Shown: positions 11,362-24,295 of the stretch, piece by piece
How the letters are laid out: the number at the start of each line of letters is the position of its first letter
How positions within the stretch are numbered: position 1 is the first letter of the stretch
From: Sternotherus odoratus
Lineage: Eukaryota > Chordata > Testudines > Kinosternidae
DNA length: 64,000 nucleotides
Direction of reading: 5' to 3'
Assembly: GCA_032164245.1 (NCBI GenBank)
Contig: JAVMKO010000009.1
Location: forward strand, 78,501,212-78,565,211
Made by a program: the position numbers and the translations under genes
The notes under the pieces: model-generated
What the model was told of the DNA's origin: nothing
Database searches by the model: none
The model's input: the letters and a program-made list of their open reading frames with translations, nothing else

Positions 11362-12440
11362 CAGCCCCCCTCACTGGGTTCAGTTGAAAAATGCAAGTGT
11401 TAACCCAAAGTTGTTGGTTTTATAAATGTATTTCTCTTCAAATAAGTGGAATGAACTGTCATTAGATTTTTACTCATACTCTGCAATTACTGTTTGAGAG
11501 AGAGGATATGGTTTGGGGGGACATTTTCTTGCATTTCAGTTTTTGAATCAATTCATTTCCAGTGCAGCTGTGAATCATTGAGCTCCCGGTTTAAAGATGT
11601 TTAATTAGAATCTCCTTTTGGAGGTTGAAAAGGACACCTTCCTTCCAAGCTGCCCAAACACCCCTGCCACTTTACTTATGTATTTTGCTGTTCCTAGGCA
11701 GGTCTTGGATGGCTTTCTTGGAAATGTTAAAAATGCATTGGGAGTGGTAGAGATATTGGGGGCAAGAGTTGTTATTTTCTTGCTGCTCTGCAAGGAAACA
11801 CTTTTCATTTCTGAGACTTGCTTTTCCACACCGGCAGTAATTTAATTGGAGCTATGCTTGGCCTGTTGATAATCAATGTTTGCATAGTCAGGCGTCTCAG
11901 AACTCTTAGGTGATGCTTTTTACAGGCATGTTTGGAGGAGTTGTTATATCCGCATTTAGTTTCAATGCCAACGGTAGCAGAGACTTTTGGACACCAAGTT
12001 CACATTTAGTGTGAATTCTTCTTCATTGCCAGTTTTCAGAGACCCTCTCTGCTAATGGCATCCCCGAGTTCCACTGAAATAAGAACTCCCCGATGGTTAA
12101 GTAGAGCCTTTGCAAAATATGCTGGGATCCTTGAGATTCAAACTGAACCGCGTCCTGCTGTCCAAAACAACCCTTGCAATAATCTATGTAACTATACAGG
12201 CACTCTACCAATGTGTGATGCAATCATATCTCAGACTGGTATGGCTGCAAGTCCGGGCCAAGTTATGTCTGGAGTTACACTTGTGCGACCCCACTGGTAT
12301 TACACCAGGGCAGAATCTGACTGACGTGTTTCAATAGTTGCTGCAGATTAAATACTTAAATCATCATTGATTTGAGACATAATTATTGTGTCAGCAGCCA
12401 GTATGTAAGAGGAAATCCCGTTTTCTGAACGTTAAAGATT
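11362..12440. other. unassigned stretch
   Basis: No defensible gene. ORFs of 74-89 codons overlap on both strands without motifs. The segment 12237-12321 is faintly palindromic and may be a decayed MITE. Confidence 0.4.
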
Positions 12441-12446
12441 TTGTCT

Positions 12447-12544
12447 GGGATTTTGAAAGGAGCTGAAGGACATTAGGAGTCTAACTTTAATTCAATTACA
12501 ATGGGATTTTGGAGGCCTAAATCCCTTAAAATGCTTGAAAATCT
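12447..12544. mobile_element. palindromic MITE ('gggattttgaaagg' family)
   Basis: The left gggattttgaaagg and right cttgaaaatctg are inverted around aatgggattttggaggcc. It is the same family as 29509-29576. Confidence 0.5.
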
Positions 12545-12651
12545 GTTTCAGCACCAAATCCAACTCCAATTAAAGTTAACAGGAAACTATCTATTGACTT
12601 CTCTGGAACTGGATCTACATTTGGCAAGGAAATATTTTTTTGGTTCAGAGA

Positions 12652-12936
12652 AAACTGGCTATGAAAGTGAGTTTGAATTTGTGTTGAATTTTTTCTTCCC
12701 ATCTAGAAAATGACTGACACATTTTGGGCAAAAACTAAAATTTTCCAGTTGTTGGACCTAAATATGTGTGTTGGTTGCTGGGAAAACATTGTTTTTTAGG
12801 GTTTTTAGAGTTCCAATGAAAAATCAGATAAATTTATTTTGATGAAAAAGCCAACTCCCCCAAGGTTTCTTTTGTTTTGTGTTGTGGGGGTTTTTTTTTT
12901 TGGTTTTTTTTTGAATAAAAAATTTCAACCAGCTCA
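12652..12936. mobile_element. 'agctggttgaaa' AT-rich MITE
   Basis: It ends aatttcaaccagctca, the inverse of the agctggttgaaa start seen at 22645 and 59902. The interior is T/A-rich with several gaaaa and ttttc blocks and a T-run at 12890-12911. Confidence 0.5.
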
Positions 12937-15615
12937 TTAGACAAAGTCCTGATTCACTCAGTTCCAACTTCAGATAAGACTTCCAGTACTATAAGAAATA
13001 ATAAAAATGACTAAAGAAAATGAATATTGGTTCTATTTTTTTCACAGATATTTAAACAAGCAGTATGTGCTTATCTTGTTCAGAGCCGAAGCAGTTACAA
13101 TTTTAGTCGTGCTGTATGTTTCTCTCTTTTCCCCCCAACTTTTGTGCATGACAGGTGTAGAATTAATTAAGTTCTACTACAAAATATCAATGCATGTGCC
13201 TTTAATTCAATTTCTCATCTCAGTATTCCTTTGTAAGGAAACCCGAGATGTTTGGTTTGCTGTTTTTAATGTAGACATGCTAAAAATAACCATATTTTCT
13301 TTATATGATAAGTAGTGAACACCTTACGTCTTCTGCATATAAAACCGAGCTCCATGCTGGCTCTGAAGACTTGAGCCACTTTATTTAAAGAAATAAGATG
13401 CCTAGGATACATCAGTGTTTCATTTTTATTAACATTTTACTTTATTAAATCAACACTGGAACACTGGGTTTTTTTAACTATAGTCAGAACAGATTTGTGT
13501 TATTAGGGTGGGGTGGGATGGGGGAGTCCAATTTAATTGTGACAGCCTATAGACAAGTAAATGCTTCTGTTTCCCTATCTCTGCTCAGATTACTCTGTAC
13601 AATGCATGTTCTCAGTACTCAGGCATTCAATTTTAGCACTCTTAAGTTCGAAAAAGATTTTTAGTATGTGGCTTCAGGGTAAAGGAATGCTTGCCATGAA
13701 CTAGGAACCTCCTGGAATCTAATCCTTATCAGTAACTCATTTTTCTAAAGATACAATTATTCCTTGTCCATGAACTTGCAGACAGCTGTTGAGAGATTAT
13801 AAAAACACCACTGCACTGAAGAGATACTCTTATGACATGCTCTCCATGGAATTGTATTCCTAGAGTGAGAGCAAATTTGCCAAGGTCCAAAAATGCTTGT
13901 AAAAATGTGATATCAAGTCCCCCTTAGAAGAAAAGAGATAACAGAAACCACATCCAAGATTCATGAATGGTGCATTGATTGAGAGTCCCTGCATATTTTT
14001 GGTCAGATTTTTTTCCAAGCCCTCTCAGTTCACTGTATTATAAAATATATATGATTTCTGAATTTTTTAAAAATTGTTTTTGGCCTAGGTGAATGCAATA
14101 CAAAGCTTAACAGACCGTGGTTGGCTGCTGCTGAAGAAAACTTTCTGTCAGGAGCCTAGCTTCATAAATTCTCCACAGTCAGTCAGATAATGAGTTGGTG
14201 CACTATTAGTATTCTCGGCTGGCTTGTAAATGATTCATATTGTGTGTACTTCAAAAATTTCTTCATGAATCATCAAGAAAAACACAGGCTAGTTGGTAAA
14301 TAGAGAAACAATATTGTGTTATAAAACTGCATACCAAAGAAAATAAACTGGGCATAAATCACTGCAGTATGAAGAATTTTATGTAGCTCTTTACTTCAAT
14401 ACACGATTCTGCACTCTAATGCTATCCAAACTAGATATGTTCGAAGTGTTAAGAGTGCCATTAAAAGCAACTAAATATCTAAGCCCTAAAATTGACACCT
14501 CTCAAAATATATTCATGGGGAATTTTTTAATGAAGTGATTTTTGTAATGATTCGCAAAGACGACTGGATTGATAGCTATATTTTAATAATTTGTACTTAT
14601 GGATACTGAATAAGTCTAGGCGAAGACTGGCAGGAGCTGTTTCTGCCAATTCTTCTTTGATATACATGACTGATTTATTCAAAAGATATTATTACTAGCA
14701 AAATAAGGACGGTGTCATGTTGGAAGGTGAAAGAGGTGCACAAACATGTAATGATAGATAAATACCCCTGTTCCTGGAAAGACGCAGGAACAGGGTGACA
14801 GGATGACATGACTGCAAGATGAGCAGGAAACAGGGAGAAGTTGGGTAACGTGTTAATGTGTAATGTCAGGGTACACAAACATCAGTGAGCCATGTGACTG
14901 GAGAAAACATGAGTAACGGAGGATGTGAAAATATATAACTCTTGGCTAATTGGTTTATAAGATGTTTGGAAAATGGGAAGGTGCCATCAGGAAAACTCAG
15001 GCAGTGACCTTATCCAAGACTCATTGAAATCAGTGGAGACATTCTCATTGCAGAATATGGAAGGAAGTCGATGACAAAACTTTGATGCCTACTTTCAGTG
15101 ACTTAAAGAGCTTCAGGAAGCTATCAGTGGATGGAGTCTGTAAAAGTGGCTTGTTTCTCAGTGAAAGCAGGATTTAGAAGTAATTCTCTGATTTGAATTG
15201 TTTATAGCTAATCTGTTTCTGAATACATTAATCCAGTGAGCATACTTTTGTCAATTATGGAAACAACTTCTTCTAAGCTGAAAGAAAAGCAAGTCAGAAA
15301 ACAGTGGAAAAGGAAGTAAAAGAGGAATAAAATGGATAATTCTGAATACAACTGCATGGGGGAAGAATTCTCATTGCTGGTCAGATTTTTCATTCTAAAA
15401 AGTTTTCAAAGCAATATCTTTGGGGTTTTTTTGTCTGTGAATAGGTCATTTTCATTGGCATAATGGAACAATTTCACCTCCAAAGGAGGTGATTTTATTG
15501 TGAATGTCAAGTTTCAAACTGAGGTGAATTTATGGAAATTGCCCACTGTCATACAAATTTAAACTTTGTCCCACAAATCTGTCCAGGCAAGGGTTTGACT
15601 AGACTACAACTCATC
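12937..15615. other. unassigned AT-rich stretch
   Basis: No gene, RNA or nameable transposon was identified; it is among the longer stretches with low repeat content. The segment 14060-14330 is non-repetitive and homeodomain-site-like (TAAAT/ATTA words), but this is weak evidence for regulation. 15362-15560 may be a decayed AT-rich MITE. Confidence 0.4.
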
Positions 15616-15625
15616 TGTTGCCTGG

Positions 15626-16055
15626 TGTAGCAAGGCGCTGGCCAGAAGCTACTGAGCCAGCCCCTGCTCCCCCTTTAAGCTGCAGAAAAAGCCTCTGCTG
15701 GCAGCTTCCCTAGGGTTGGGAAAGTAATTGCCTCGTAGAGTGTGGCCCTGGGCTAATTAGGGCCGAATGAGCCCCACCTGGCAGCCTCCCAGACAGGATA
15801 TAAAGCCTGGAAGGGAGGAAGTTGGGGGTGGGGAGGAAGGGAAGTAGAGCTAGGAGGTAGCTGTGACTAGTTGCCTGCAAGAGCTAACTGTTCCCCCAGG
15901 CCAGCCAAGTAGAGGGCTGGACCTAAGCTAGAACTGTATATAGATCTGTAAATAGGTGGTGGGTTTGCACTGTGTGAGAGAATAAAGGACACTGGTTCAG
16001 CCAAGCAGAGTCTCCTGCCTAATTTGTGAAGAGGGCAGACAGGGGCCCGTCTACA
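15626..16055 (+). mobile_element. solo LTR, 430 bp, with 5-bp target duplication
   Basis: It starts TGTAGCAAGG and ends CGTCTACA, so it has the TG...CA termini of an LTR, here extended to TGTAG...CTACA. The flanks are cctgg at 15621-15625 and 16056-16060, a perfect 5-bp target duplication. A TATA-like gatataaagc lies at 15797-15806 and a polyadenylation signal aataaa at 15981-15986, giving the U3-R-U5 order in plus orientation. No internal retroviral sequence is adjacent, so it is a recombination product. A 68-codon ORF on the opposite strand is incidental. Confidence 0.9.
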
Positions 16056-18460
16056 CCTGGAATACAACATCAAAAACTCAGAAAGTTAAGTGCCCTAAAT
16101 TTATTAAAAAAGATCTAAGTGAAATCAAATTTTCAGATAACATTGCCATCTTTTTCTGGAACTTCATCACACTTTGAAGCTACAATTAAAGGAATGCACA
16201 CAATATTCATGATTGTGGACTCAGGGAAATATGCAGACGCCCAAATTGACAAAGATCGCTCCATGAGTACAAAGAAAGCAATCAATGGTGCTGGTGCCCT
16301 CTACCCTAGTGTCTTTCGCTAAAGAGGAAAATAAGTAAGACCGTAGAATACAATTGCAATTACTACTTCATGCCAAACCTATTTAGGAGACACATTTAAT
16401 AAAGCACACATTGAAGATTAATGTCAAGGTATGACATCAAGGTGTGACACCAATTGAAAACTCCAGAAATTGATGTCAAACTCAGTACAAAAGGACAGTG
16501 TAGGAAAATAAGGAATTTGGTTGAGAAGGAAGAATACTAGCAAAGAATAAACCAGAGTTTATATAAAGAAAGGGCTTGGATCTTTTAAATTCTGATAAAT
16601 AAACTAGGGTGGTATTTTGGTTGGTCAGGTGAATAATGATGCCTTTAAAATGAGGGATATCACAAACATGTTCGGCATGTCAAACATAACACCTAGAGAA
16701 GGACAAATAAGATGAATATCTTAATCAATAAGAGAAATAAGCAATCTTTTTATTGCAGTACTTTTAGCAAATTCTTAGAATAAGAAAATAAATATAACCT
16801 GGGTAGATGAAGGCCAGTGTAAACAATAAACTTCCTTTGATTCATCGTTCCTTGCCCGAACAATAAAGACTATTGTAAAACAAAGTATCATATGAAGTGC
16901 AATGCTCTCTGAGATTCAGGGAACTCTGTTGTAAGGCAGAAGGCATTTCACAATAAATAGTCACACACAACCATTCATAATGGTAAAGGAATAATATTGT
17001 CATTTCTTCTTGGTAATGTACAGGAGCAGCTTTAGGTCGGCAAAAATGTGTTTTCTCAGTTGGAATTTGCCAGCACAACTACTTCATCCGCCTTCCAGCT
17101 TAGAAAGAAGACTCTTGTTGAACTGAACCTGTCTTGGAGGGTAGGGGGAGCAACTTTTAAAAATGGCTTGCAAAATAACACAAACAAGGCAGATGAAAAT
17201 GGTTACAAACTGGTTTGCTTCCACTAAGACCCAAATCCCTCCAAAACCAAACATCAAGGGCTTGAACCTACTTTTGAATTCCCCACCCTTTTTAAAATAA
17301 ACGGTTCTCCCTGTATCTTCTGATTGTCAGAGCAAAAACATTGGGCAATATTTGCAGAAGCCCTGTGCAGCACATCTTCCATTGCAGCAGTGATGTGTTT
17401 CCAAAGCAATCAAGACACAGCGGAAACAAAGTCTGCCTAATCCACAGGCAGCTGTTTGCATTGGGGGACGTTAGAAACCTTGTAGAAATGTGTCACCCTA
17501 GTCAGTTCGCTTGGCAGAACAATGGCTGCCTTTTTATGTACACAAAGGTATGAGAGGACAGGAGAGCTCTCAGCCATCTCAAGTCCCTAACTTGTTCAAT
17601 TAACATTCTCAAATATCTGAGATCTCTAGTATATACTGCAATGTCATACAAATGTGATGGAGCCACATCAAGGCCTGTCCGTGTTCTGAGAAAACTCACT
17701 GATCTAGGTAAATAATCTGCATTGGAAGAGTTAATTCCCCTAAAATAGGGGGTAAGGGAGTTAAACTGACACAATGGAAAATGTGCTGCTTCCCACTTCT
17801 AACATGTGAATAAGAGAAGAGTTGTTGTCCATAACTAAATACCTCAGCTTGAATTATAAACCAGAGGAACTATACTGTAAGCTTGGAAAAAAACCTAAAA
17901 TTGTCCTTATTGGATTGAAGTCAGAGATTCACAGGATCCCTGGCATGTTAGCTCTGAAATCTAGGATAACTTCTAAATTGGTTAATTTCCATTCTGTCTT
18001 TGTACCTCGGATAGATGCAAAACTCTTTTTGCAGACTGGCTATGAATTGTTGTGTGGCCGTCACATTCCATCATCAAGACTAGGTTTCTCTGGTGAATAA
18101 GTGAGAAATGCTGGCCAGGGACAAGGGCATTTAACGCCCAGTGACTAAAATGGAAGCTGCAGTTGTGATCTGAAACCAGACTATGTCTCATAACTTGTTA
18201 AACATTTTCAGATTGGGATTAGAGGGACTATGAAACAAAATGCTGGTTCCCTGAGTATATATCAAGATAGCTTTGTCACATTTATTTTTCCTCTCCCTTT
18301 AAAGTGTGTTTTTACTCTTTTAAATATAGGAACAACCCTACACAAATGGCCGAAAGGTTAGATTTTTACTTTGGGAACAGCCGTGAGCAAGGGGTGATAT
18401 GTAAGTAGCATTATCCCAAGAGAATCCCTGAAAGGTATTGTGACTTGGAGAAATGCATCT
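16056..18460. other. unassigned AT-rich stretch
   Basis: No gene or nameable repeat. ORFs of 60-92 codons on both strands lack motifs. Short imperfect repeats (tgtcaaggtatgacatc, aaggtgtgacacc) occur at 16422-16452. Confidence 0.4.
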
Positions 18461-18462
18461 GA

Positions 18463-18622
18463 GTATGTCTACACTGCAATAGAAGCGCTGCAGCTGACTC
18501 AGAGCAGTGGGGCTATAAAATGACAGTGTGGATGTTTGGGCTCAGGTTGCAGCATGGGATCTGAGACTGTAGCAGGAAGAGTCTCTCAGCCTGGGCTCCA
18601 CTCCAAGCCTGATTGTCTATAC
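18463..18622. mobile_element. 'gtatgtctacac' hAT-like MITE
   Basis: It starts gtatgtctacactgcaat and ends gattgtctatac, an imperfect inverted terminus. The interior carries cagctgactcagagc and gcctgggctccactcc, as in other members of this family. No clear 8-bp target duplication remains. Confidence 0.6.
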
Positions 18623-18770
18623 AGGAATTTCTCACTTAACGTTGTAGTTATGTTCCTGAAAAATGTGACATTAAGCGAAACAATGTTAAGAGAATCCAAT
18701 TTCCCCATAAGAATTAATATAAATGAGGGGGTTAGGTTCCAGGGAAATTTGTGTCACCATACAAAAGACT

Positions 18771-18803
18771 ATATATGTATATATATATATACACACATAC
18801 ACA
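18771..18803. repeat. TA/CA microsatellite
   Basis: Alternating ta units pass into acacacatacacag. It is a simple sequence repeat. Confidence 0.85.
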
Positions 18804-18910
18804 GTATAAATTTTAAACAGAGCCTTAGCTTAATTTTTTTTATATATGTTTAGCATGTTACAATAGAGCAAATCACATTTTCACTATATTTCAGACACAA
18901 TGGTGTAAAC

Positions 18911-19403
18911 CAGTGGTTCTCAAACTTATTTGTCACACACCCTTTTCTTTGTGTCTGTATTTTATGCTCCCTTCCCCCCCCCCATAAGTACATATATAGA
19001 TTTAAAAAATGCAACTCTCACTAAATATTATAAGCAGTAAGGCAGTGACTCAAATGGAGTCAATGATCCACTGTAATAAGAGGAAAAAGCAAAACTGTGA
19101 TTATGGTTGATGCTTACAATTAAACGTGCACCCTGCATCAAAGCAAAAGGACTAATGCACAGATGGCAGCAACTTTGTATAATGTTATGCAGTCTTAACA
19201 GAAATCCATCAATGCACAGCGCCATCTGAGGAACTGATATGTCTGGAGGAATCAGCGTTGCTAGTTATTCATTGTTGTGGGTAAAATCTGCGCAGTGAGT
19301 TGTGTGGATATTTTTTTCCCTACAGCTTTTCATGCCCCCACCCCCGCCCCAAATACCTTCCATGCTTGCTGAGGGGGGGAACCCCTCACTTTTGGAACTT
19401 CTG
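18911..19403. mobile_element. hAT-type non-autonomous transposon
   Basis: The left end is cagtggttctcaaactt and the right end cacttttggaacttctg, a decayed inverse. The interior has the C-rich blocks tgctcccttccccccccc and catgcccccacccccgcc typical of a common sauropsid hAT MITE. The flanks gtgtaaac (18903-18910) and acataaac (19404-19411) differ by three transitions, consistent with an aged 8-bp target duplication. Confidence 0.65.
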
Positions 19404-19440
19404 ACATAAACAATACTGAGTCAAAAACTGCCAGATGAGT

Positions 19441-19521
19441 TTCAGAGTGGTAGCCTTGTTAGTCTGTATCGGCAAAAACAATGAGTCCTTGTGGCACCTC
19501 ACAAGGACTCCTCATTATTTT
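19441..19521 (-). mobile_element. Penelope-like snap-back insertion
   Basis: It begins ttcagagtggtagccttgtt, the inverse of the family 3' end 'aacacggctaccactctga'. An inverted duplicate follows: ggcaaaaacaatgagtcctt (from 19471) pairs with aaggactcctcattattttt (to 19522), leaving a 6-nt loop. The flanks tgccagatgagt (19429-19440) and tgccagatttgt (19522-19533) match at 10 of 12 positions. The right hairpin arm runs into the target copy through a shared gcc. Confidence 0.75.
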
Positions 19522-19540
19522 TGCCAGATTTGTGTGTGTA

Positions 19541-19566
19541 TCTATCTATCTATCAATCTACACACA
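19541..19566. repeat. tcta microsatellite
   Basis: Three to four tatc/tcta units are followed by acacacttgcacacac. It is a simple repeat directly beside the snap-back insertion. Confidence 0.8.
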
Positions 19567-20078
19567 CTTGCACACACTTTACTATAATACTATTTTGGAA
19601 CTAGGATGGCCATGAGTAAGAGTGAATTACACATTTTCTCAAGTGTTTCTTTTCTAAGTAAACTCAGTAGCTCGTCTTATTCAGTCGTTATTGGAGGCAA
19701 CGTTAAGGTGATCTATTGATTGCATAGAAATGAGATTCTAAGAGGAGAAATTTTCATGACCCAAAAGTAATTAAAAATGTTGCAGTTTTTATCACACTGG
19801 TACTTATGAGGAAAATGATCAGAGACTACTTCTAATTTCACCTTCATGGTGAAAATCAATTTGACTATAGGAAAACAGCTGGTTTATTAAAATATTATTC
19901 ATCTAGTGAGAAAACCATGGAAATAGGATATCTCCAATCCCTAGTCAGGTAAATCTATCAGCTTGAAATGCATACCAATAAGAGTCATAGGCTGCTGCTC
20001 ATATTTTACTGAAGATCTGATTTCATCTTCGCATCTGTGAAATAATTAGGAAAACTTGAAAAATCTGAGTCAAACCTA

Positions 20079-20272
20079 GGTTGAGAATCACTGGTCTAAT
20101 CTATTTACCATTTGGGCCACATATGTAGCACTCTGTGTTATGTGGACTGCATCCATACAATGTTATATACATACATACACCCACACACTACCTGTATGGC
20201 ACTGAGGATGCCACATGGGCCACAGCTGTGTGCTGATTGGGCTGCAAGCAGCCCACGGTTTGAGAACCACTG
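20079..20272. mobile_element. two hAT-type right termini
   Basis: ggttgagaatcactg ends at 20093 and ggtttgagaaccactg ends at 20272. Both are right ends of CAGTGGTTCTCAA-class elements. Neither left end could be assigned with confidence; the flank after 20093 (gtctaatc) is only a loose match to sequence near 18903. Confidence 0.5.
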
Positions 20273-20404
20273 GAGCAGACCATTGGTTTTGAGGGAGAAA
20301 GCACCATTTTCATTCACAAATATGATTTCATTTTCAAGACTTTACATAGTTTCATTTCAAAATACACATTTCATCTTCCTTTTCACTGGTATGTGAGGTG
20401 CTCG

Positions 20405-20662
20405 GTGGGTAGTGATCAATTTTTTGGCGATTGATTTATCGCATCTCATCAAGATGCAATAAATTGATCGCAAAAGGAGCTCCCGTCAACTCCAGAACTC
20501 CAGCTCGCAGAGAGGCACAAGCTGGAGTTGACGGGGGAGCCTGCTACCGCCATGAGGATGGGAGATAAGTCGGCCGAAGATACGCCAACTTCAGCTACGT
20601 TATTCACATAGCTGAAGTTGCATATCTTTGGTCGATCCCTTCCTCTAGTGTAGACCAGCCCT
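20405..20662. mobile_element. MITE of the 'gggctggtctacacta' class
   Basis: It ends agtgtagaccagccct (20647-20662) and contains atcgatttatcgc-like and 'cagctacgttattcacatag' blocks shared with the shorter copy at 57078-57211. Internal inverted segments (agctccagttgacggg-like, both orientations) are visible. The left terminus is decayed. Confidence 0.6.
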
Positions 20663-21690
20663 TAGCATAAGAATTACTGCAAGTGGTTAGAAACTTTCTG
20701 TAAAGGTGACCAATACAAAAAGGGATTGTTTATGAAGTATGTATATGATTTTATTTTATATTGTTTGTAGTGTGTTATGTTATGCTGCAAATAGTATAAG
20801 ATAATATAGTGAGCTTTTGGAAGGGATAGTTTGGAAAAGGTGGGTTGGAGGGCTGACACCCTAGGGAGTATAATATTAAGGTTGTGGTCTGTGGCAGATG
20901 GTAATTATGATAACAGTACAGTGTGTATACTCTTGGTTGGCTTAATTTTTCATTTCCTTGCTTTTTGTGGTTTTGTGTCAAATATGGTGTTAACTGTTTC
21001 ACAACAAAGGGTATGTATGTGAAGGTGTTGTATAATTTAGCTAATTATTGGTCCTCAAGTGCAGTACAACAGATATTAGGTGTACATGAGATGCAATATT
21101 CTTGAACTTCGTGGGCATGAAGTGTATGTAAAATATTTTCTTCAGATCTATGGGACTCATTTTCTTTTCATGAACACTATAGGAGTAACGGAACAGAAAC
21201 CCAGAATTACACTAAGTTAAAATCTAGGGTGAGAGGAGAATCAATCCTATGTTAATTCAAAAAAACCCCAAAAAACTATTCACCTGTAGCTTTTTAACTC
21301 ATAAACGATTTCCGTTGACATAAGGAAAAGGAGCTATTTTTGTTTGTACCTGCATTCAACTAGATTGAATATGCATCCATTATATGAGCAGTCTAGCAGA
21401 CATTAAGTTTGGAATGGACCGTTAGGGCTAGAGGAAACTTGGTGGAGCAGAGGTTCGGGGACCATTGTTAAATGGGAAAATCCATCGTACATCACAAATC
21501 CGTTTAACAATGTCCTACGGAAAGATTTATTTCCCCAAAGTAACTTTAGTGTATACTAATTTACCTGACTATCTGTATGCTGCCCACATAAAGGAAAGTA
21601 TCTTAGTACAATAGCTAATCATTATTTTGATGATATCCTGATATATAACTTTGAAGAAGTTAGAATGACTGAATCAATTTTCCATCTGTA
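20663..21690. other. unassigned stretch
   Basis: No gene or nameable repeat. Overlapping ORFs at 20674-21105 (60-75 codons) have no motif. Confidence 0.4.
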
Positions 21691-21697
21691 AATCTGA

Positions 21698-21778
21698 GTC
21701 AGATTCTCAGATGGTGTCAACAGTCGCTCCACTGACTTCACTTGAGTGACCCTGATTTCCACCATCTGAGGCTGTGAC
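21698..21778. mobile_element. palindromic MITE ('cagatggtg' family)
   Basis: gtcagattctcagatggtgt on the left is inverted as accatctgaggctgtgac on the right. Short and non-coding. Confidence 0.5.
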
Positions 21779-22640
21779 CTAATATTTATATTGATGTTGT
21801 TTTCATTATCACTGATTTTTTTTTTCTTCATTTGGTGGGCTGGGAGTCTTCTAAGCCTACATTATTTATGTTGACGGAACGATCAGTTGGCACATAGATG
21901 GCTGAAGTAGTTCTAAAAAGTAAGGAAAAATACCAGAGCAGAAAAATGTAGTATGTGCACAGCATATGGGCCAGACCATCATTACACTCCACTCTATTGA
22001 GGAGACCAAGGGCTAGAGGTGGCTTTACGCTACTGTAGACTTTGTCTACAGAAGCTTCCCCCTGCCAGTGGCTATGCAGGTGGTGAGTTCAAATTACTAC
22101 CTGCAATGAGAAACCATGATGATCTTACTGTAATCGTGTCTTCCTTATTTTCTTCATCTACATGTTGCATTTTGTCATAACCCCTCCTTCTAATTTTGGG
22201 CAAATGCTGAAGTAAATTTGTGATTTGACAATATGGTAACAAGGCAATATGGATTAATTTGCTAGCCCATCTGGGAAGACACCCCAATATTATGAGGGTG
22301 AGGAGGTTGGATATGAACAGAGGAGGCTGAGTGTTTGTATAAATATTTATGGTGGATCCCAGGCACTATATAAGCAAGACCCCACATGAAGACAGGAGCT
22401 TGTTCTCCGCCCTTCAATACTGTAGTGCTATAACCTATCCAATAGTTTCAAGCACTAAGGATTTAGACCATTGGACCCCTTTGGCATGTCAGAAACAAGG
22501 ACATTTCCCCAAAGGGTTCTTCCTGGAGTTTGTGATTCCACCATTTCCCTGGACCCTTCTCTTGGGTTATTTCCCATTGTGCCCAAGAAACGATCATTCC
22601 TAGCACTCAGGACTTTGTTTGTGTATTCTCTAAGACAGAT
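21779..22640. other. unassigned stretch
   Basis: No gene could be supported. ORFs at 22349-22671 on both strands look spurious. Confidence 0.4.
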
Positions 22641-22644
22641 CACG

Positions 22645-22930
22645 AGAGCTGGTTGGAAAACTGAATTGTGAAATTCTGATAATTCAACATTTGTTTTAAT
22701 TCTAAAATGGGATAAAAAGTCTAAATATTAAATTTCTGAGGAATGAAAAATTAAAAAATATATAGATTTGGAATGTCAAAAGGAAACATTTCTATTCTGA
22801 AGTATAGAATTTTATGACAGCAATTTGGAAAATATTATCAAAATTGCCACTTTTCTTCAGGGGAGTCAGTTTTGACAAACACTGATGCTTTATCAGGAGA
22901 AAAATCACTTGAAAAGTTTTGATCAGCTCT
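22645..22930. mobile_element. 'agagctggttgg' AT-rich MITE
   Basis: It starts agagctggttggaaaac and ends ttttgatcagctct, an inverted pair. The A/T-rich interior with repeated gaaat and attttc words matches the copies at 12652, 26510 and 59902. Confidence 0.55.
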
Positions 22931-24281
22931 ATTAGTCACAGTGGTCCATGCTGCTTGGAAAATTCAGAGAAAATCAGCATGGTGTCATGTCTGTGGATCT
23001 TACTCTTCCTGCAAATCTATCAGCTATGTAATGAGCACACACAACTTATTCTGCTGGGCTCCGCTGATAACTCTTGCAATTGACTTGCTTGATTATGTTT
23101 GGCGACTCATCATTTGCTGTTAGCCGGCATATCCAAAGGTAGGATTCCTGTGATTTCACACCATTAAACTCTCATGATGTGACCTAATTAGACAGAGTTA
23201 CCTGAATACTGCCCTCACTTGCAGTTCTAATAAGGTGACTGTCAGATAAAATAAGTGAATGGGTGCAATTAAAAAGAAAAAAGAGATGAGGAGGAACTTA
23301 ATATCCTTAAGAAGCAAGATACTACTTTGCTTCTATTTATGTTCATTATGAGTGAGGGCATAAATGAGGTTATGGGGATATTATAAGAGCAGCTACTTAA
23401 AATTTACAAGTAAATTATAGCCTAACTGAATGGTGCTTTTTAGTTTTAACTGCAGTGTTTATCTTCACATCCAGTATATTTAATTTATTGGCCTTTTTAT
23501 AGCTCTTATCACCATACTACACATACAGGGCCTGACTCTCAGCTGGATTAAAATCAGTGAAGTCAGCAAATCTACAGCAGCTGACATTTGAATTATAGAG
23601 GCTGATCCTATGAGATGATGAAAGTTTTGTGTACCATGGGCTGGGTAATATGAAAGGACTCTATATTTGTGAAACTAAGCTTGTTTTTCATTAACAGAAT
23701 TATATACAGAGGTGCTGCAACTTCAGATAATATTCCAGCCATATGTATACAGACTGAATGACTGTTGCCTCTTCCAAACTCGTTCATGTTCCAAACTATC
23801 CTGCTGCTCTCAATGTATGGAAAACCTGTTGAAGTCAACTGAAGTGGTGTATAGGGTGGGCTTCCAGCAACAAATGCATAATCTGTCCCAAAAGATGTGG
23901 AGGGATAATTTAGAAAGGTTTGATACATTTAAAGTAATACAAAAGAAAATGGAAATAACCAGCTAAGCAATGTTGTTGGCATATATTTGACTCTTTCCCC
24001 TCTACTAAACAACTTTGCCTCATCTATTTCATTGTATAAGTCTGTATAAGGCACTTCAGTATACATTATCTTTCCATCTGCATTGTTGGCAACAACACAG
24101 TAGCAATTATGGGAAGTTGGGAAACAGAAATGTAAGAAAAAAGAGTGTGCAAAGATCTTACAATGAATCTTTGTTCAAATTCTAGGTATAAAGTTATGAA
24201 AATTATGTGAAGTACTTAACATTTTAAAAAGTGGATGGAGTCAAGATTTTATTCAAGAACATTTTTTTTATGCATCTAGAT
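22931..24281. other. unassigned AT-rich stretch
   Basis: No gene or RNA. 23528-23610 resembles an old palindromic repeat (ggcctgactctcagctgg ... gaggctgatcc) but is too decayed to place. A 106-codon ORF on the minus strand (23608-23928) has no motif. Confidence 0.4.
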
Positions 24282-24295
24282 AAACTGTTTGAAAG

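Noticed and set aside
18911..20093. A single 1.2-kb hAT element ending at 20093
   Set aside because: The end at 19403 fits better: C-rich interior blocks of the family stop there and the flank acataaac differs from gtgtaaac only by transitions.
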